Source: Isoetes taiwanensis (lineage: Eukaryota; Streptophyta; Lycopodiopsida; Isoetales; Isoetaceae). Taken from it: a stretch of 64,000 bases of DNA. How positions within the stretch are numbered: position 1 is the first letter of the stretch; every line of letters starts with the position of its first letter. The stretch is from positions 8,908,390 to 8,972,389 of the forward strand of contig JAJEKV010000030.1 in NCBI GenBank assembly GCA_021234155.1, in the 5' to 3' direction. Position numbers and translations under genes: made by a program. The notes beneath the pieces are model-generated. The model worked only from the letters and a program-made list of their open reading frames with translations, ran no database searches and was not told where the DNA came from. Shown here piece after piece: positions 20,522 through 31,081 of the stretch.

Positions 20522-20743
20522 ATGGCACATTCTATTACCTGCAAGATGACCCATGAGGACCTCTGTAGGTGCCGCCAGCTAGAAATAGAACTTGAGGACT
20601 GGTTGACTGTCGTTGCTATGAATCCCGTCCGCTTCTATCCTGATCCCTTTGATGTTGTAATCCATCTTCAATGGAATCCAGAGCATGCTTTGTCCATGAT
20701 GGAGAGGATCTCAGGAGCGCCTGTCGACGATGAATCGAATTAG
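20522..20743 (+). CDS. Hypothetical 73-aa protein
   Basis: This small frame starts with ATG, sits downstream of a good TATA box and has protein-like composition (KMTHEDLCRCRQLEIELEDW, then an acidic VDDESN end). I do not recognise it. It is the last frame before the right inverted repeat and shares strand and setting with the 123-aa ORF, so both may be small accessory genes of the same element. The length makes chance occurrence possible. Confidence 0.4.
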   Translation: MAHSITCKMTHEDLCRCRQLEIELEDWLTVVAMNPVRFYPDPFDVVIHLQWNPEHALSMMERISGAPVDDESN

Positions 20744-21045
20744 TTTTTTTAGTTTATATTCTATTGTAATGCTATATTACACGCGATTTGAACCACGAAA
20801 ATCTCTATTTTGTAGCAATCTATAGATTTCGTTGTCGTCTGTGATGGTACGAAATAATAAGCAATTTCATACTTTTTATATTGCCAACATTCTGTTATAA
20901 TATAGGTGATTTGCATCGAATATTTGAATGCCTTTCCATTTCAACACAAAATGCATCTTCCTAGCCCGAAAATAAACTCAGTGCAAAAGTGTGGTTAATT
21001 CAATATAATGGTCAATAAAAGGCTTATACGGCGCGATTTTGGAAT

Positions 21046-21077
21046 AGACATAATTCCAATTTAATTGAATGATGGTT
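21046..21077 (-). repeat. Right 32-bp terminal inverted repeat
   Basis: Reverse complement of 5600-5631 with one mismatch. A family 1 half-site (GGCGCGATTTT) lies just inside at about 21030. Confidence 0.7.
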
Positions 21078-21550
21078 GCTATGTATTATGTGCTAGTTAT
21101 GTATTATGTGCTGGTTATTCTGGTAATAATGTGATTGATAGAGAGAGCATGATTTCATAGAATTATTCACCCATCACAATTAAAGGAACCTGAAAGTCGA
21201 ACTAAACGTATGATACAACGCTTCAAGTAATTGACAATGAATGATCTTCCATTGTAGTGCAACTTGTGACAAAAGGGAAAGATGCAATGCCAACGGACTA
21301 TGCATATAAAGGATGCAGTGCCATTTAACTTGTTTGCCAATATACAAGTTAACTTATGTGGAAATCTTCTTGGATGTCAGCCATTGTAAGGAATATTTTC
21401 TAGCATGTAGTGATCTTTGCATATGGTCTTTCTACATGTCCCTTCAACGTGTCTGCTTGGGTCCATATGGCACAGTTCAAGCAAAATCTCCTCTCACCTC
21501 CAAACCTTTGCACCTTATGCCAGATCTATTCCTCTTTCTAGCTCAACTGT
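21078..21550. other. No gene seen
   Basis: Short TATGTATTATGTGCTAGT tandem repeats (21080-21115) abut the right inverted repeat. The rest shows no supported feature and may be 5' flank of the subtilase relic. Confidence 0.5.
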
Positions 21551-21990
21551 ATGAGCTTTTCATCCAATCCTGTCTTTTTGTCTCTTAGATCTGCCAGAGT
21601 GAATTCCTTCATTGTTCTGGCTCTTTTCTTTGCTTCTGTTAGTTCTCAAACAGAAGCTTTTGGTGGATTTGGTGCCTCTGATGTTTACATTGTGCATTTG
21701 AAGGGCTCTTCTGCTCAAACATTGGCATCCTAGCTTGCCTATTTTGTGGACAACAATGGAAACGTTGATCATCAGTCCAAGTTGAGAGTCAAAAGTCATA
21801 TGTCTGCCTTGTCTTTTCCTCATGATGAATTCCTTGCAAACATGCTGGAGACAGGAACTTATGAGAAGCTATACAGCTATACATACCTTCTCAATGCACT
21901 TGCTGTCAGAATCGATTCAAATGTACAGGCAAAGCTATATACCAGCTGTCAATCCGGCTCCAGCAATCTGAACTCCATTGCCAAGTCTTA
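21551..21990 (+). pseudogene. Subtilase N-terminus (signal peptide and I9 propeptide), broken
   Basis: The ATG at 21551 opens a secretory leader (NSFIVLALFFASVSSQ), then DVYIVHLKGSS, HDEFLANML and YSYTYLLNALAVRI. These are the hallmarks of the inhibitor I9 propeptide of plant subtilisin-like proteases, secreted serine proteases. An in-frame TAG at about 21731 interrupts it, and the catalytic domain does not follow on this strand. A related catalytic fragment lies 320 bp away on the opposite strand, implying an inversion or two separate fragments. Confidence 0.8.
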
Positions 21991-22015
21991 ACAAATTTTT
22001 ATATGAGCGATCAGT

Positions 22016-22263
22016 CCCGGGGATGTCACATAGTTTAAGGCGTATGTACCATGTGAGTGAAAGGGGTGGGTTTTTTTTTTACCCTAAACCGTATGTATAA
22101 ATACGGATAGGGGCTTGGCTAGAGGGTTTTCTGGGGGGAATCCAGTGTAATGTGTATACGGGAAGGGGCGTTTAGAAGGTTGGACAAGGCGTATACGGAG
22201 GGTTTTTTGCTGACCCCATTAACGCACGTGGCGTATCACTTTTATAGTAGGTGAAACCCCCGG
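22016..22263. mobile_element. Small Mutator-like MITE
   Basis: The ends CCCGGGGATGTCAC and GTGAAACCCCCGG form imperfect terminal inverted repeats of about 20 bp. The element is flanked by GCGATCAGT on both sides (22007-22015 and 22264-22272), an 8-9-bp target duplication. There is no coding capacity. A 9-bp duplication with short TIRs fits the Mutator superfamily; an 8-bp reading would not exclude other groups. Confidence 0.8.
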
Positions 22264-22313
22264 GCGATCAGTAAAAGAAGCAGAAACAGACAGAAGCCAC
22301 GGTCCAAATGAGT

Positions 22314-22601
22314 TCAGGTAAATGGGGAAGGTCCATTATTTCCAGCAGCATGGACTACTAGAACGCCAGATTTGACTGCTCTGAGCATCATCACGACAAA
22401 GGAATTTAAGAAAGGAACTCCATATGTTCCACTGGTAGCACCCAAGGAGATGCTTAATATGTGCACCCCATCCTCGACAGCCTGATCGATGCTAGCAAGG
22501 ACATCAGATAAGTATCCACCATCTCTGAATATTACTTTGTAGATTGCTAACCGAGCGCGTGGGGCCATTCCACTCGCATCGTCATATCTGTAACCATTCA
22601 C
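22314..22601 (-). pseudogene. Subtilase catalytic-domain fragment
   Basis: The minus-strand frame reads ASGMAPRARLAIYKVIFRDG, DVLASIDQAVEDGVHILSIS and VLVVHAAGNNGP. This is the peptidase S8 core between the catalytic His and Ser, including the oxyanion Asn of AAGNxGP. The catalytic Asp, His and Ser all lie outside the fragment. It probably comes from the same gene as the propeptide at 21551-21990, now in opposite orientation. Confidence 0.85.
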
Positions 22602-22766
22602 ATTGACAGGAATTAATCAATCAATCACATTATTACCAGAATAACCAGAACATCATTTCAAGCATTCTTTGTATGCTAGTTTCATAGAAAATATATGGTG
22701 AGTGTATTTTCTCATAGAAGATACTTAGAATATTGTGTTTATTAGAAAATACGTAGTATATAGGAT

Positions 22767-23226
22767 ATTTTTTTTGAAGAACGTGTCTTACTTCATATTA
22801 TACACTCAAAATATTACAAAGTACTTCCAGAAGTAAGAAATGTCCCTGAAGCATCAATCACTTTTAGATGATCACTCCATATTGGAATTTTAATACGATC
22901 AGGCCAATTGGAGATCTGAAAGCAATTATACAACTTCTTACGAATTTCTTGAAGCACCACCTGAGAAGAAATACGCTTATCATAAAAGACCTTTCTTCGC
23001 CTTCGCTTCCATACACTCCATATTAGCCAAGACTTTGCCATGTGAAATGCAATCCTTTTAGAAGCAGTCCACTGATTTGGATAAATACCCAAAAGAAAGT
23101 GCTGACTATCCAAAGATACTCCAAAAAGAGAATGCAGCCAGGACCTAAGACTACTCAGCTCTGCACACAAATATAAACAGTGCTCCAATGTTTCAATGCA
23201 CCGCTCACACATTGGGCAAAGTGGGC
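22767..23226 (-). mobile_element. 5'-truncated LINE (3' end only)
   Basis: An oligo-T at 22767-22775 (a minus-strand poly-A tail) is followed by about 450 bp nearly identical to 53303-53750. It encodes the LINE C-terminus with the zinc-knuckle segment PMCERCIETLEHCLYLC. Identity stops at about 23226. The following 100 bp of open frame is not matched in the longer copy. Only a handful of differences separate the copies, implying recent mobility. Confidence 0.85.
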
Positions 23227-23539
23227 TATCAAAAAATAAATAGTATATATTGCCCCATTTAAAAAAGCTATCTTTGAAAAAAACTATGGGTTTATTTTTT
23301 CGTACATGTATACATAGAAAATGCATAGGATATGGTGTGCATTAGAAAATACATAAAAAATACATAGATTTACATAGGTTTAATCATTTCAATGGGCTTT
23401 CATAGGTCTAATCCATGCACTTTTTATACCTCTATGCATCTTTAAGAAGACTGGAATTTTTTTCATAGACATGTGTATTGAAGACATTTGTATTTCGTTA
23501 CTAGTTTGGAGTTTGTAAAAGATTGATGTTTCTCACTCC

Positions 23540-23940
23540 GAGCTGCCTTTCTCGACTCGCGAGTCGAAAAAGGCCCTCAGACCTGTGAGCCGAGAAACTA
23601 GCTCCCAGACTGACCCTCAGAACCTGCGTTTTTTACTCTGAGCTGCCTTTCTTGACTCGTGAGTTGTGAAAGGCCATTAGAGGGGGCTTGAGGGTCTTTC
23701 TCGGCTCGCGAGTCGAGAAAGGCCCTCAAAAAACTTCTTTTTTCTACTTCAAAAAGAAAAGCAAAATTTTTTTTTTTTTGTGGAGGGGGGGGGCTCTGAG
23801 GCACGTTTCTTGACTCGCGAGTCGAGAAAGGCCCTCAGAGTTGACTTTTTTTTTTCTGAGCTTCCTTTTCTCGACTCGCGAGTTGAGAAAGGGCCTTAGA
23901 CTTGCATTTTTCACTCTAAGCTGCTTTTCTCGACTCTTTT
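23540..23940. repeat. Cluster of CG-rich palindromes (family 3)
   Basis: Five near-perfect copies of a palindrome with core CTCGACTCGCGAGTCGAG and outer CTTT/AAAG occur at about 23546, 23646, 23696, 23805 and 23864, with a half copy at 23922. Spacers vary in length and carry GGCCCTCAG, GAGCTGC and oligo-T. No coding potential. Its homogeneity against variable spacers sets it apart from a simple tandem repeat. Confidence 0.9.
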
Positions 23941-24480
23941 CTTCAAAAATGTCCCTTTGAACTGATTGTTTTTTTATTTGTATTTTCTGTAGCATCAATT
24001 GCATTAACTTGATTTTGCCTTTTCCAGTACAGATCGCGAACAGAAAGGACATGATTAGGAGCCATGGAAAGACCTGTTCATTGAAGAAAGAGAACGAGAA
24101 GAGGTTAATGACATGCATTGGATAGGACAACGCGTTCAGATTCTATTCTCTTCAAGTTGCTCTCGTGGCTTGAAACACCTCAGACCTTGCTTCGCACATC
24201 GTTCCCAGTAGGTGGTCTGTGTGCAAAGCTGATGTAATATTTGTGCCAGCCTGACCATCATAGTATCTTCAACCACTGTAAAATACAATGTAATGAAATT
24301 ATTTATGGATAAAAATTCAGGAGAGATCAGCACTTTGTTTATAGAGAGATAGCATTTTCATTAGTTGTAGTTGTGCACTTTATCTTCTCGACTTGCTAAC
24401 CAAGAAAAGTAGACCACGTAATTTTCCTTAACATTTTTTTTCATACAGGAAAACAGGCATCTTCTAAATCAATAATGCGA
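23941..24480. other. No supported gene
   Basis: A minus-strand frame at 24136-24333 (VRLAQILHQLCTQTTYWERC) has protein-like composition but no recognised family. Nothing else is identifiable. Confidence 0.4.
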
Positions 24481-27400
24481 CAGTTCTATTGCGACGACAT
24501 TCCTTGGATGGGGACGTCCATTTGTCACTGCTCCTATTTATTCAACCTCTCTTCATTGTTCTATCGTCGGCGTTCTCTTGAGCTAGATTTCTCCTTCTTA
24601 TCTATCCTATCAGCAAATTTCTTCTCCAGCTAGATTCTTTCATTCATTGTATTTTATTCTCTGTTCTATTCTTACATAGTTCGGATTCTTCCAGTCATTC
24701 CTCATCAATCAATTCTTCTCTATCTGGATTTTTTCTTTGCTCACTTTGAACTTGAGCCGCCCTCGACTCTTTCTATGAGGAGCAGTAGTACTACTTCGTC
24801 TTCTGGAGAGCTTGTCATGCTTAGTTTTGCGGATCTTAGGGTTTTTGTTATTCTCGTATTGCTTTGTGTGCTGGGTTTTCTTGCTCTGAGCGTGCTCGTC
24901 CTTTCATTTTCTGGTGGTCTGTATTCAGTTTCTTGCAGTTTCTGTCTTCTCCGAGACCTTCATTGTGTTTATTAGCAGTGATGTTATTGATTTAAATCTG
25001 TTTTTGCCGTTTGTAGTTTCTAGGCCATAGATATTTTTACATGTCGATTTGCTTAACAATTGCATCTCTTGCAATTTGTCTTTTAGTTTTTGCTAGGGTT
25101 GGATTTAAAGCTTTTTATCCATTGTTCGCATCTCAAACAAGACTTTTTGCAGGATCGACGGTGGCACAATTCTAACTAGATCGGCGAGTCTGGAGCATGA
25201 TTGATGGCATATTATACACCAATGCAGAGGTCACTCTCTATTTTTGCAGGCCTTGAGGGTGATTCGGCAACCGGAGGTACTTGAGTCACGGTTTAACTTT
25301 AGATTCCATGAGCATCCTTTTTAGGGCAGGGAGTCATCGGAACAAGAGGGAAAACTCTTAAATCCACCGCCTGATCATACTTCTGGCAGCCCACCAAAAA
25401 CGTTCTTTTGTTGCATCTGTGAGTTCCAGCCCGATCTGCATATGCTGCTCGGATATCCATGGAGTACAACTAAGTTGCCCCTATGAAAAATCATCAGCAG
25501 GTGAGTAATGTTCTTTTGCATCTATAAATTCCATGAATGGCAGCCAAGTTGCCTCCTGTGTAAAATCGTCAGCAGATTAGCAGGTTAGTGATGGTCTTTT
25601 GCTTAATTTTGACTTGTCAATCCCTGATGTTAGTTGCATCTGTACACATTTTTTCCATTGTTTGCTGAAGTCCAAGCTCTGTTTATGGTTATATTTGTGA
25701 ATTATTTGTTCTGTTGTTGCCCATTTTTGCTTGTATCTGCATCCATTAGCTGGATATTTATGCTGCTGTTAAAGCTTTAATCATATGAGCTGCATATATG
25801 AGGGCCATTTTTGATAGATATTAACATTTCTGAGAATTTGAAGTGGTTTTATAAATCATTCTATTCCTCACTGAAGACTTGACGTACCCATTCCGAGGTT
25901 TCGTTTCTTAAAACATTTCATTCTATGCCAAGTTCATTCATCCATGCAACATTGATGCAATGGTTTTATGCTTTCATTTTGCTTTCATAGACTTGTAGGT
26001 TCCTGATCAATTAATGTTATTCCAGCTTTCCGGTTCTTCACCGATTAATGTTATGTTAACTCTCAATTGGATTTCACTGCAGCCATTAAGGCACTTGTTG
26101 CATGCTTCCCATATATCTGTACGTGGATCCTACATCTTGTTCTTCTGGGCCCATGTTTACTAGCCCCTTCTTCTGGATTGCGACATTTCCGTGGATTGTG
26201 TGTAGTGCAATGTTATCTCCTTTTCTGGAAATGATGCTTCTTAATATGCAACAAACTCAGCATGATACTTTGTGCTTTGGGACATACGCTCAGTGGGAGC
26301 ATAGGCAAAGGCCAGCTTTAAGTTCCGGTATTTACAATAGGAACAGTAGGTTCTTTCCCTCCTTGTATCACATTTTTTAGAAAAGCTCAATCGTTTAATA
26401 CCATTACCTATTGGTGAGATTGGCTTGTGGTGGAGATGCATGGGTTTGGCTCCATAGCTACATGTTTAAGTCCTTCCATTTTCTTTTTTTGCCATCATAA
26501 TACATTCATACGGAAATCATGTTTTTCACTTTGTTGCTAACATGTTCTGCTCGAGCTCTTTATATTCTTTGTTGGCTGGATTCAACATTAGACACTTTTT
26601 GCTTCATTGTGGACGAAGTTAGGATTGTATTTGTTCCATTATTATTTGTCTACTTGCTCTTTCTTTGATATTTTTGTCCTTTGTCAATAGATGTAGTTTA
26701 CATGCATTTGATGTTAACAGTTCGTATGCTATGTTTACCCCTTTGCTTCTTTGTTCATTCTTGGACTTGCGTCACACATTCATGAAAGGTACAAATTGGG
26801 GTACACCTCGCTTTGCTTTGAGCCATTTATTGGTATTATATGTGGTGGGTGTTGATGACATTGCATAATCTCATTCAGTCTATTCTTAGGTCACTATATA
26901 TTTTTATCTGGTTCATTTTTGAGGATCTACATGATATAGTTTGATGCATATCTTTTTAGTCACAGGCTTTGTTGGCTTTAACTCTTCTATTTCTTCCATT
27001 TGTACTATGTTCCTCTTGTTACGATCCCATTTCCTATCAGTTTCACTTTGTTTTCTTGTTTGATGGGTCCCTTCAATTTGATATTGACACATTGGGCATC
27101 CTATTGACCATTGTAAACTTGTTCTTCCGTTTTGCTTCTATATTTCATATTCATTTGGCTTTTTGCATGTCCAATTGTCGCCATGTTAACCTGGTTACTG
27201 TTTTTGCTGTTCTTTCTACCATTGACTCGTAATCCTCTTGAGATTCATTAGACTATTCTATTCTATTCTATTCATTAGACTCCTGTTTGCCATAGTTGGA
27301 TCGAGATCTTTTTACATACTATATTGTCATTTAGATGACATTGAGAGTGATAGCTATCTTGACTTAAAGGAAAGGGGTGTGAGAATGCTTGTTTGTATAT

Positions 27401-30330
27401 TTGATTGGTGATTCGCATTAAATATTTTCACTTCATCAATTCTTATATGGTTTTATGCATATAGTTTCCATTGACCTTCGACATTTTGAGATGTTTGTTT
27501 AATGCATATTTTGGTCACATGCATCTGGTAGATAATGCTTGTACTGCATAGTTTTATTGTGCTTTAGGATTTGTACATGTGCCTATCTGGTTTCATCTGA
27601 TATATGATTCTCCTCCATAGATCCATTCTTAGCATTGATTTTTTATATAACTCATTTGCTTCATTTGATCACTTGATCCATGCTTGGGATCTGTTATATT
27701 CATGGATTTTGTTTTTTATCATCGTACTTCCTTATGGTCATCTTTAGTTACCTCCAGCATTTCTCGAGCAATGTTTTGTGGTATTGATAGCCTCTGTTTC
27801 TGATACTCTCGTATGGTTGTTCTGTACTTAGGTTTCTCGTCTCAATGCCAGGTGTGCAGTTAGTCTAGTTGGTCGTATAGGTTCCATTGTTGTCCGTCTG
27901 CTTGGCTAGTTCCTTTTTCATCCCATTGACTTTGTTAAACCTTTGGCCTTTTGGTTTTTTGCCCTGTGTTTGCTCCATGGTTCCTTTGCCCCTTTGTATG
28001 TATTGGCTCCAGTGTCATCTAGTCCTTTGCTTCAGTTTGAGTTTTGCTTCAGATGTTACCCCTTTGTGCCATTTGCCCACTATTGGTCCCTCTTTTTGTG
28101 CTTTTATTCTAGTTGTTTTACTTGGCGTCTTTTGCATCCCTTTAATACGCTTAGTCTATTTATCATGATTCTCTTTTTGCTCTAGGTTGCTCCAGTCTCC
28201 TGCTTGATATCATTATTCTAGTTTTTTGTATTCCTATGAACTTGTTTTTGCAATATAGTCCATTCACTCGCCATTGCTTCATTATCTCAATTTGTTTTCT
28301 AATCTCATTTGCTCATTGTTTCTATTAAATCTATTTTCAAGTACTTTATGCCTTTATTTTCGTTTATTCCAATTTGTCAGTAGATTTATTTGTTTCTAGG
28401 TGTGTTACATTTGTCACGAGGGTACTCTTTGCTCCCTTTAAATGTTTCTATGTTCTTTGCTTTCACCCTTTGTTATCTCCGTTTTTAGATTCATTGTGCT
28501 TGCTCTATCAGCCTCATCTGTGCATCATGTTTTATTTTCCAGTGACACTTGTAGACTCATTTCTTATTTTCTTTATACCATATTTTCAATTGTACCCCCT
28601 TTCTTGGCTTTGCAATACACATGCCGTCCTTATTTCGCTCATGGTAGCTCTTAAAGGCAGTTTATAGTTCTTCTATCATGATTTTTCTTTGGTGATAGCT
28701 TGTGGCGGTATTATGGTGATGTGGTTTTTGCTGGCGTATTCAACACGGTGTCTTTACTTGGCTTCTTTTTGCTCTACGTCAATTTTTTATGCATTCGCAT
28801 GGGTTCATCTATTTTAGTGCATCTGATCCTTTGGTTCATAAGATATTAGTGTAAGAATCATCTTGCATTTTGCATCTTTGCTAGTTTTCCTTTGGTGCTT
28901 TCTTTCTCGTTGTAAAGCTTTTTATACATAGTTCTTCTCCACCATTGTTTTCTCAAATTTTTGAGTTGTCTCTACTTGTCATAGTTTATTTTATTTATCT
29001 TCTTGGCATTGGAGATGCTCTAGGTGTTGTTTGCAAGTTGTGGACCTTCTTTGACTTTATTTTGCAGTTGAAGACACATATTTAGGTCATCTCTTATCCT
29101 CATTGAGCCATTCATTTATAGAGCCACCTATCTGGTTGTTGGTCATGTTGTTCCTAGTTCTCTATCTTTCGCTTTAGTCATCCTATTTGCAGTTGCATTC
29201 CCCCTTTTGGGCACCCCTTTTTTGCTTTGATACTCTTGCCTTTGTGCAACACTTGTTCACTTTCTTATCTTTTTTGTGGTCCCATTTTTTGGTCTCTTCG
29301 GTTGTCTCTTGTTGTCTCTGTGAGTTAGGTTGCTTCCTTCGGGTTCACGTTAGTACCGTTTGTTTCAATATCTTAGGACTTCTTCTATTGCCCTTGCTCC
29401 CTATATGTATAGTTTTGGATACTATTAATTTTCCACCTATTGGTCCATCCCGTTGGCACCATATTAGTCATGTTTTTCTGATCTCTAGCTCATTTTTTGT
29501 TCACTCTCTGTTTGGCAATTTTGTTGACTTCTTTTTGCTCTTTTATTTCCTTGTTGGTTCGTGTTTCTATCCTTCCTTTTGTTCCATGTATTCATTTGTT
29601 CCATGTGTATTTTTTCATTGTTTATTCGTTAACGATGTGGATCATTGATTCCTTTTCTCCATCCGCTTTTCCTGCGGAGTTTTGTCCCCTTCCACCTTCT
29701 CCACTTTTCCTTTTCCACTCTCTTTTATTGCGACCTTTTTACTTTGCTTCACTTGCCTGTTTTCTTAGTCGCCTTGTTTCCCATGCCACTATCCGTTCTG
29801 GCTCCCACTTACCTGGCTCCTTTCTATCGTATTATGTTTTTCCTTTCTATGTGTTCTTCTTCACTCGTCATTCCTCCCATCGGCTCTTTCGATGTTCTGT
29901 TTGTTCTTGTGCCTTTGTTGTTGCCATTTTTAGATCCATTTTGTTCCGCTGTCCCATCAGCCTTTTCTGTGCATTCTTTTCCAGTGACCCTTGTAGACTC
30001 ATTTCTCCCTTTCTTTATACTATATTTCTCTTTAGCTTCTCTTCTTTTCAGTCTCCATGCTAAGTAGTTTTTGAGTTTGTTCCTCTTCTATCGGCCAGTA
30101 TGTGCCTATCATAGGACCCATCCTAGGAATGCCATGGTTCTATTGCGACAGCAATAGAACCGACATTCCTTGGATGGGGACGTCCCTTTGTCACTCCTCC
30201 TATTTATTCAGCCTCTCTTCATTGTTCTATCATTGGCGTTTTCTTGAGCTAGATTTCTCCTTCTTCTCTATCCTATCAATTTCCCTCGCCCTCCCTCCCT
30301 TGATAGTTATTTGCATTTGATCATGTTCGT
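24480..30330. other. Long pyrimidine-rich, non-coding block
   Basis: The plus strand is strongly T- and C-rich. For example, bases 29641-29700 contain 26 T, 21 C, 7 G and 6 A. Open frames here translate to Phe/Leu/Ser/Cys-rich peptides that reflect composition, not genes. Degenerate internal repeats occur: 28490-28600 resembles 29930-30040, both with CCAGTGACxCTTGTAGACTC. A segment of about 140 bp near the left edge (24490-24620) recurs at the right edge (30150-30285) in the same orientation, so the block may be the interior of one decayed element. Confidence 0.6.
24488..24620 (+). repeat. Left copy of a direct repeat flanking the pyrimidine-rich block
   Basis: It contains GACATTCCTTGGATGGGGAC and continues through TTCTTGAGCTAGATTTCTCC. 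It is matched by 30150-30285 with few differences. The right copy also keeps a hairpin (GGTTCTATTGC/GACA/GCAATAGAACC, 30133-30158) of which only one arm survives on the left. Confidence 0.8.
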
Positions 30331-30773
30331 TATTTCCTTTTCTTTTCTATGTCCTTTAAATTTGCATTCTTTATTTCCTCAGCGTGGCTTTGTAGCCTCT
30401 GAGGCATACTTATTAGTTAACTCTTTCTCGGCATAGCACTATAGCTTCTGAGGCATAACTCTTTTTCATTTTCTCTCGGCGTGGCAACGACTCTTCTTGC
30501 CTATGGCATCTAACTCATTGACGGGTTATTTTTCTTTCAGCCTTGACTCTGCAGGATTTTTTAAGGTCTTGTGGCTGTCGGAGTGCGTGGGGTCGTGCTT
30601 CAACGATTTGCTTGGGTTTTTCCTCAAACACCTAAGAAGGCGTGGTTCTTCTTCCCGATGAGAAGCAGTCACCAGGTCTTCTTACCTTTGCATCGACCAA
30701 GTGGCAGATAAAACCATCTTTTATATTGTAGCCAGTATATGCCTATCATAGGACCCATCCTAGGAATGCGGAA
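30097..30773 (+). repeat. 43-bp direct repeat pair 634 bp apart
   Basis: GCCTATCATAGGACCCATCC with flanking bases occurs at 30097-30139 and 30731-30773. Between them lie the right flank of the pyrimidine-rich block and a region with GAGGCATA repeats. No gene is visible. Confidence 0.75.
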
Positions 30774-31041
30774 GTTTCCCTCGAGCGTCCTTTTCGTGTA
30801 AAATAACAGGGTTCCAAAAAAATGGGAATGGAATGAGACTCACTTTAATTAAATGCGACTTTATAGTACAGATTCCTAGGCAGCTATCAATTTACGAGCT
30901 AAAGCATGTTTTGGCATAGGTAGATAGCAGAATAGGATGAAGTTACAATGTGCATACATTTGCACATAGCTTTTAATCTCAGATAAAATTAATTGGTATT
31001 CCTGATCTTCCAAAAATTAATGTATTTTTGTTCCCTATGGT

Positions 31042-31081
31042 TTTAGGGGTGCCGATTCTCTTTTGGCTATCCTACATTTGG
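31042..31081 (+). pseudogene. Exon-like sequence interrupted by the LTR element (left part)
   Basis: A possible 3' splice site (GTTTTAG, about 31045) is followed by an open reading that, if the LTR element is removed at its TTTGG duplication, continues into 43967 onward. The reading is MVAQVQGYLMALGF or, in another frame, ADSLLAILHLARNG. I do not recognise the protein, and the frame is ambiguous. Confidence 0.25.

Larger units (their letters stand above)
5600..21077. mobile_element. Putative 15.5-kb TIR-bounded DNA transposon
   Basis: The ends are a 32-bp inverted repeat (5600-5631 and 21046-21077) differing at one position. The contents are divergently arranged: a DUF7869-like protein reads toward the left end, and a 123-aa ORF, a broken ParB/methyltransferase/HAD gene and a 73-aa ORF read toward the right end. 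A GC-rich hairpin family is confined to this interval in intact form. No clear target-site duplication flanks the ends (GCAGTTA left, GCTATGT right), so the boundaries are inferred from the inverted repeat alone. Several frameshifts and stops indicate a decayed copy, unless some are consensus errors. Alternatively, two unrelated insertions may share a short terminal sequence. Confidence 0.45.

Noticed and set aside
23227-23326. Extra 100 bp as LINE 5' sequence with ATAGGATAT target duplication
   Set aside because: The short match lies in an area already rich in TAGAAAATxCATAGGATAT repeats, so the duplication cannot be trusted.
23540-23940. CRISPR-like array (short repeats with variable spacers)
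   Set aside because: Repeats are perfect palindromes with irregular spacing, in a eukaryotic context with no cas genes; the same applies to 14311-14456.
24775-30067. Many hydrophobic open frames (for example 29187-29648, 29497-30063) that look like membrane proteins
   Set aside because: They overlap in several frames and follow from T/C-rich composition; no conserved motif or codon pattern supports them.
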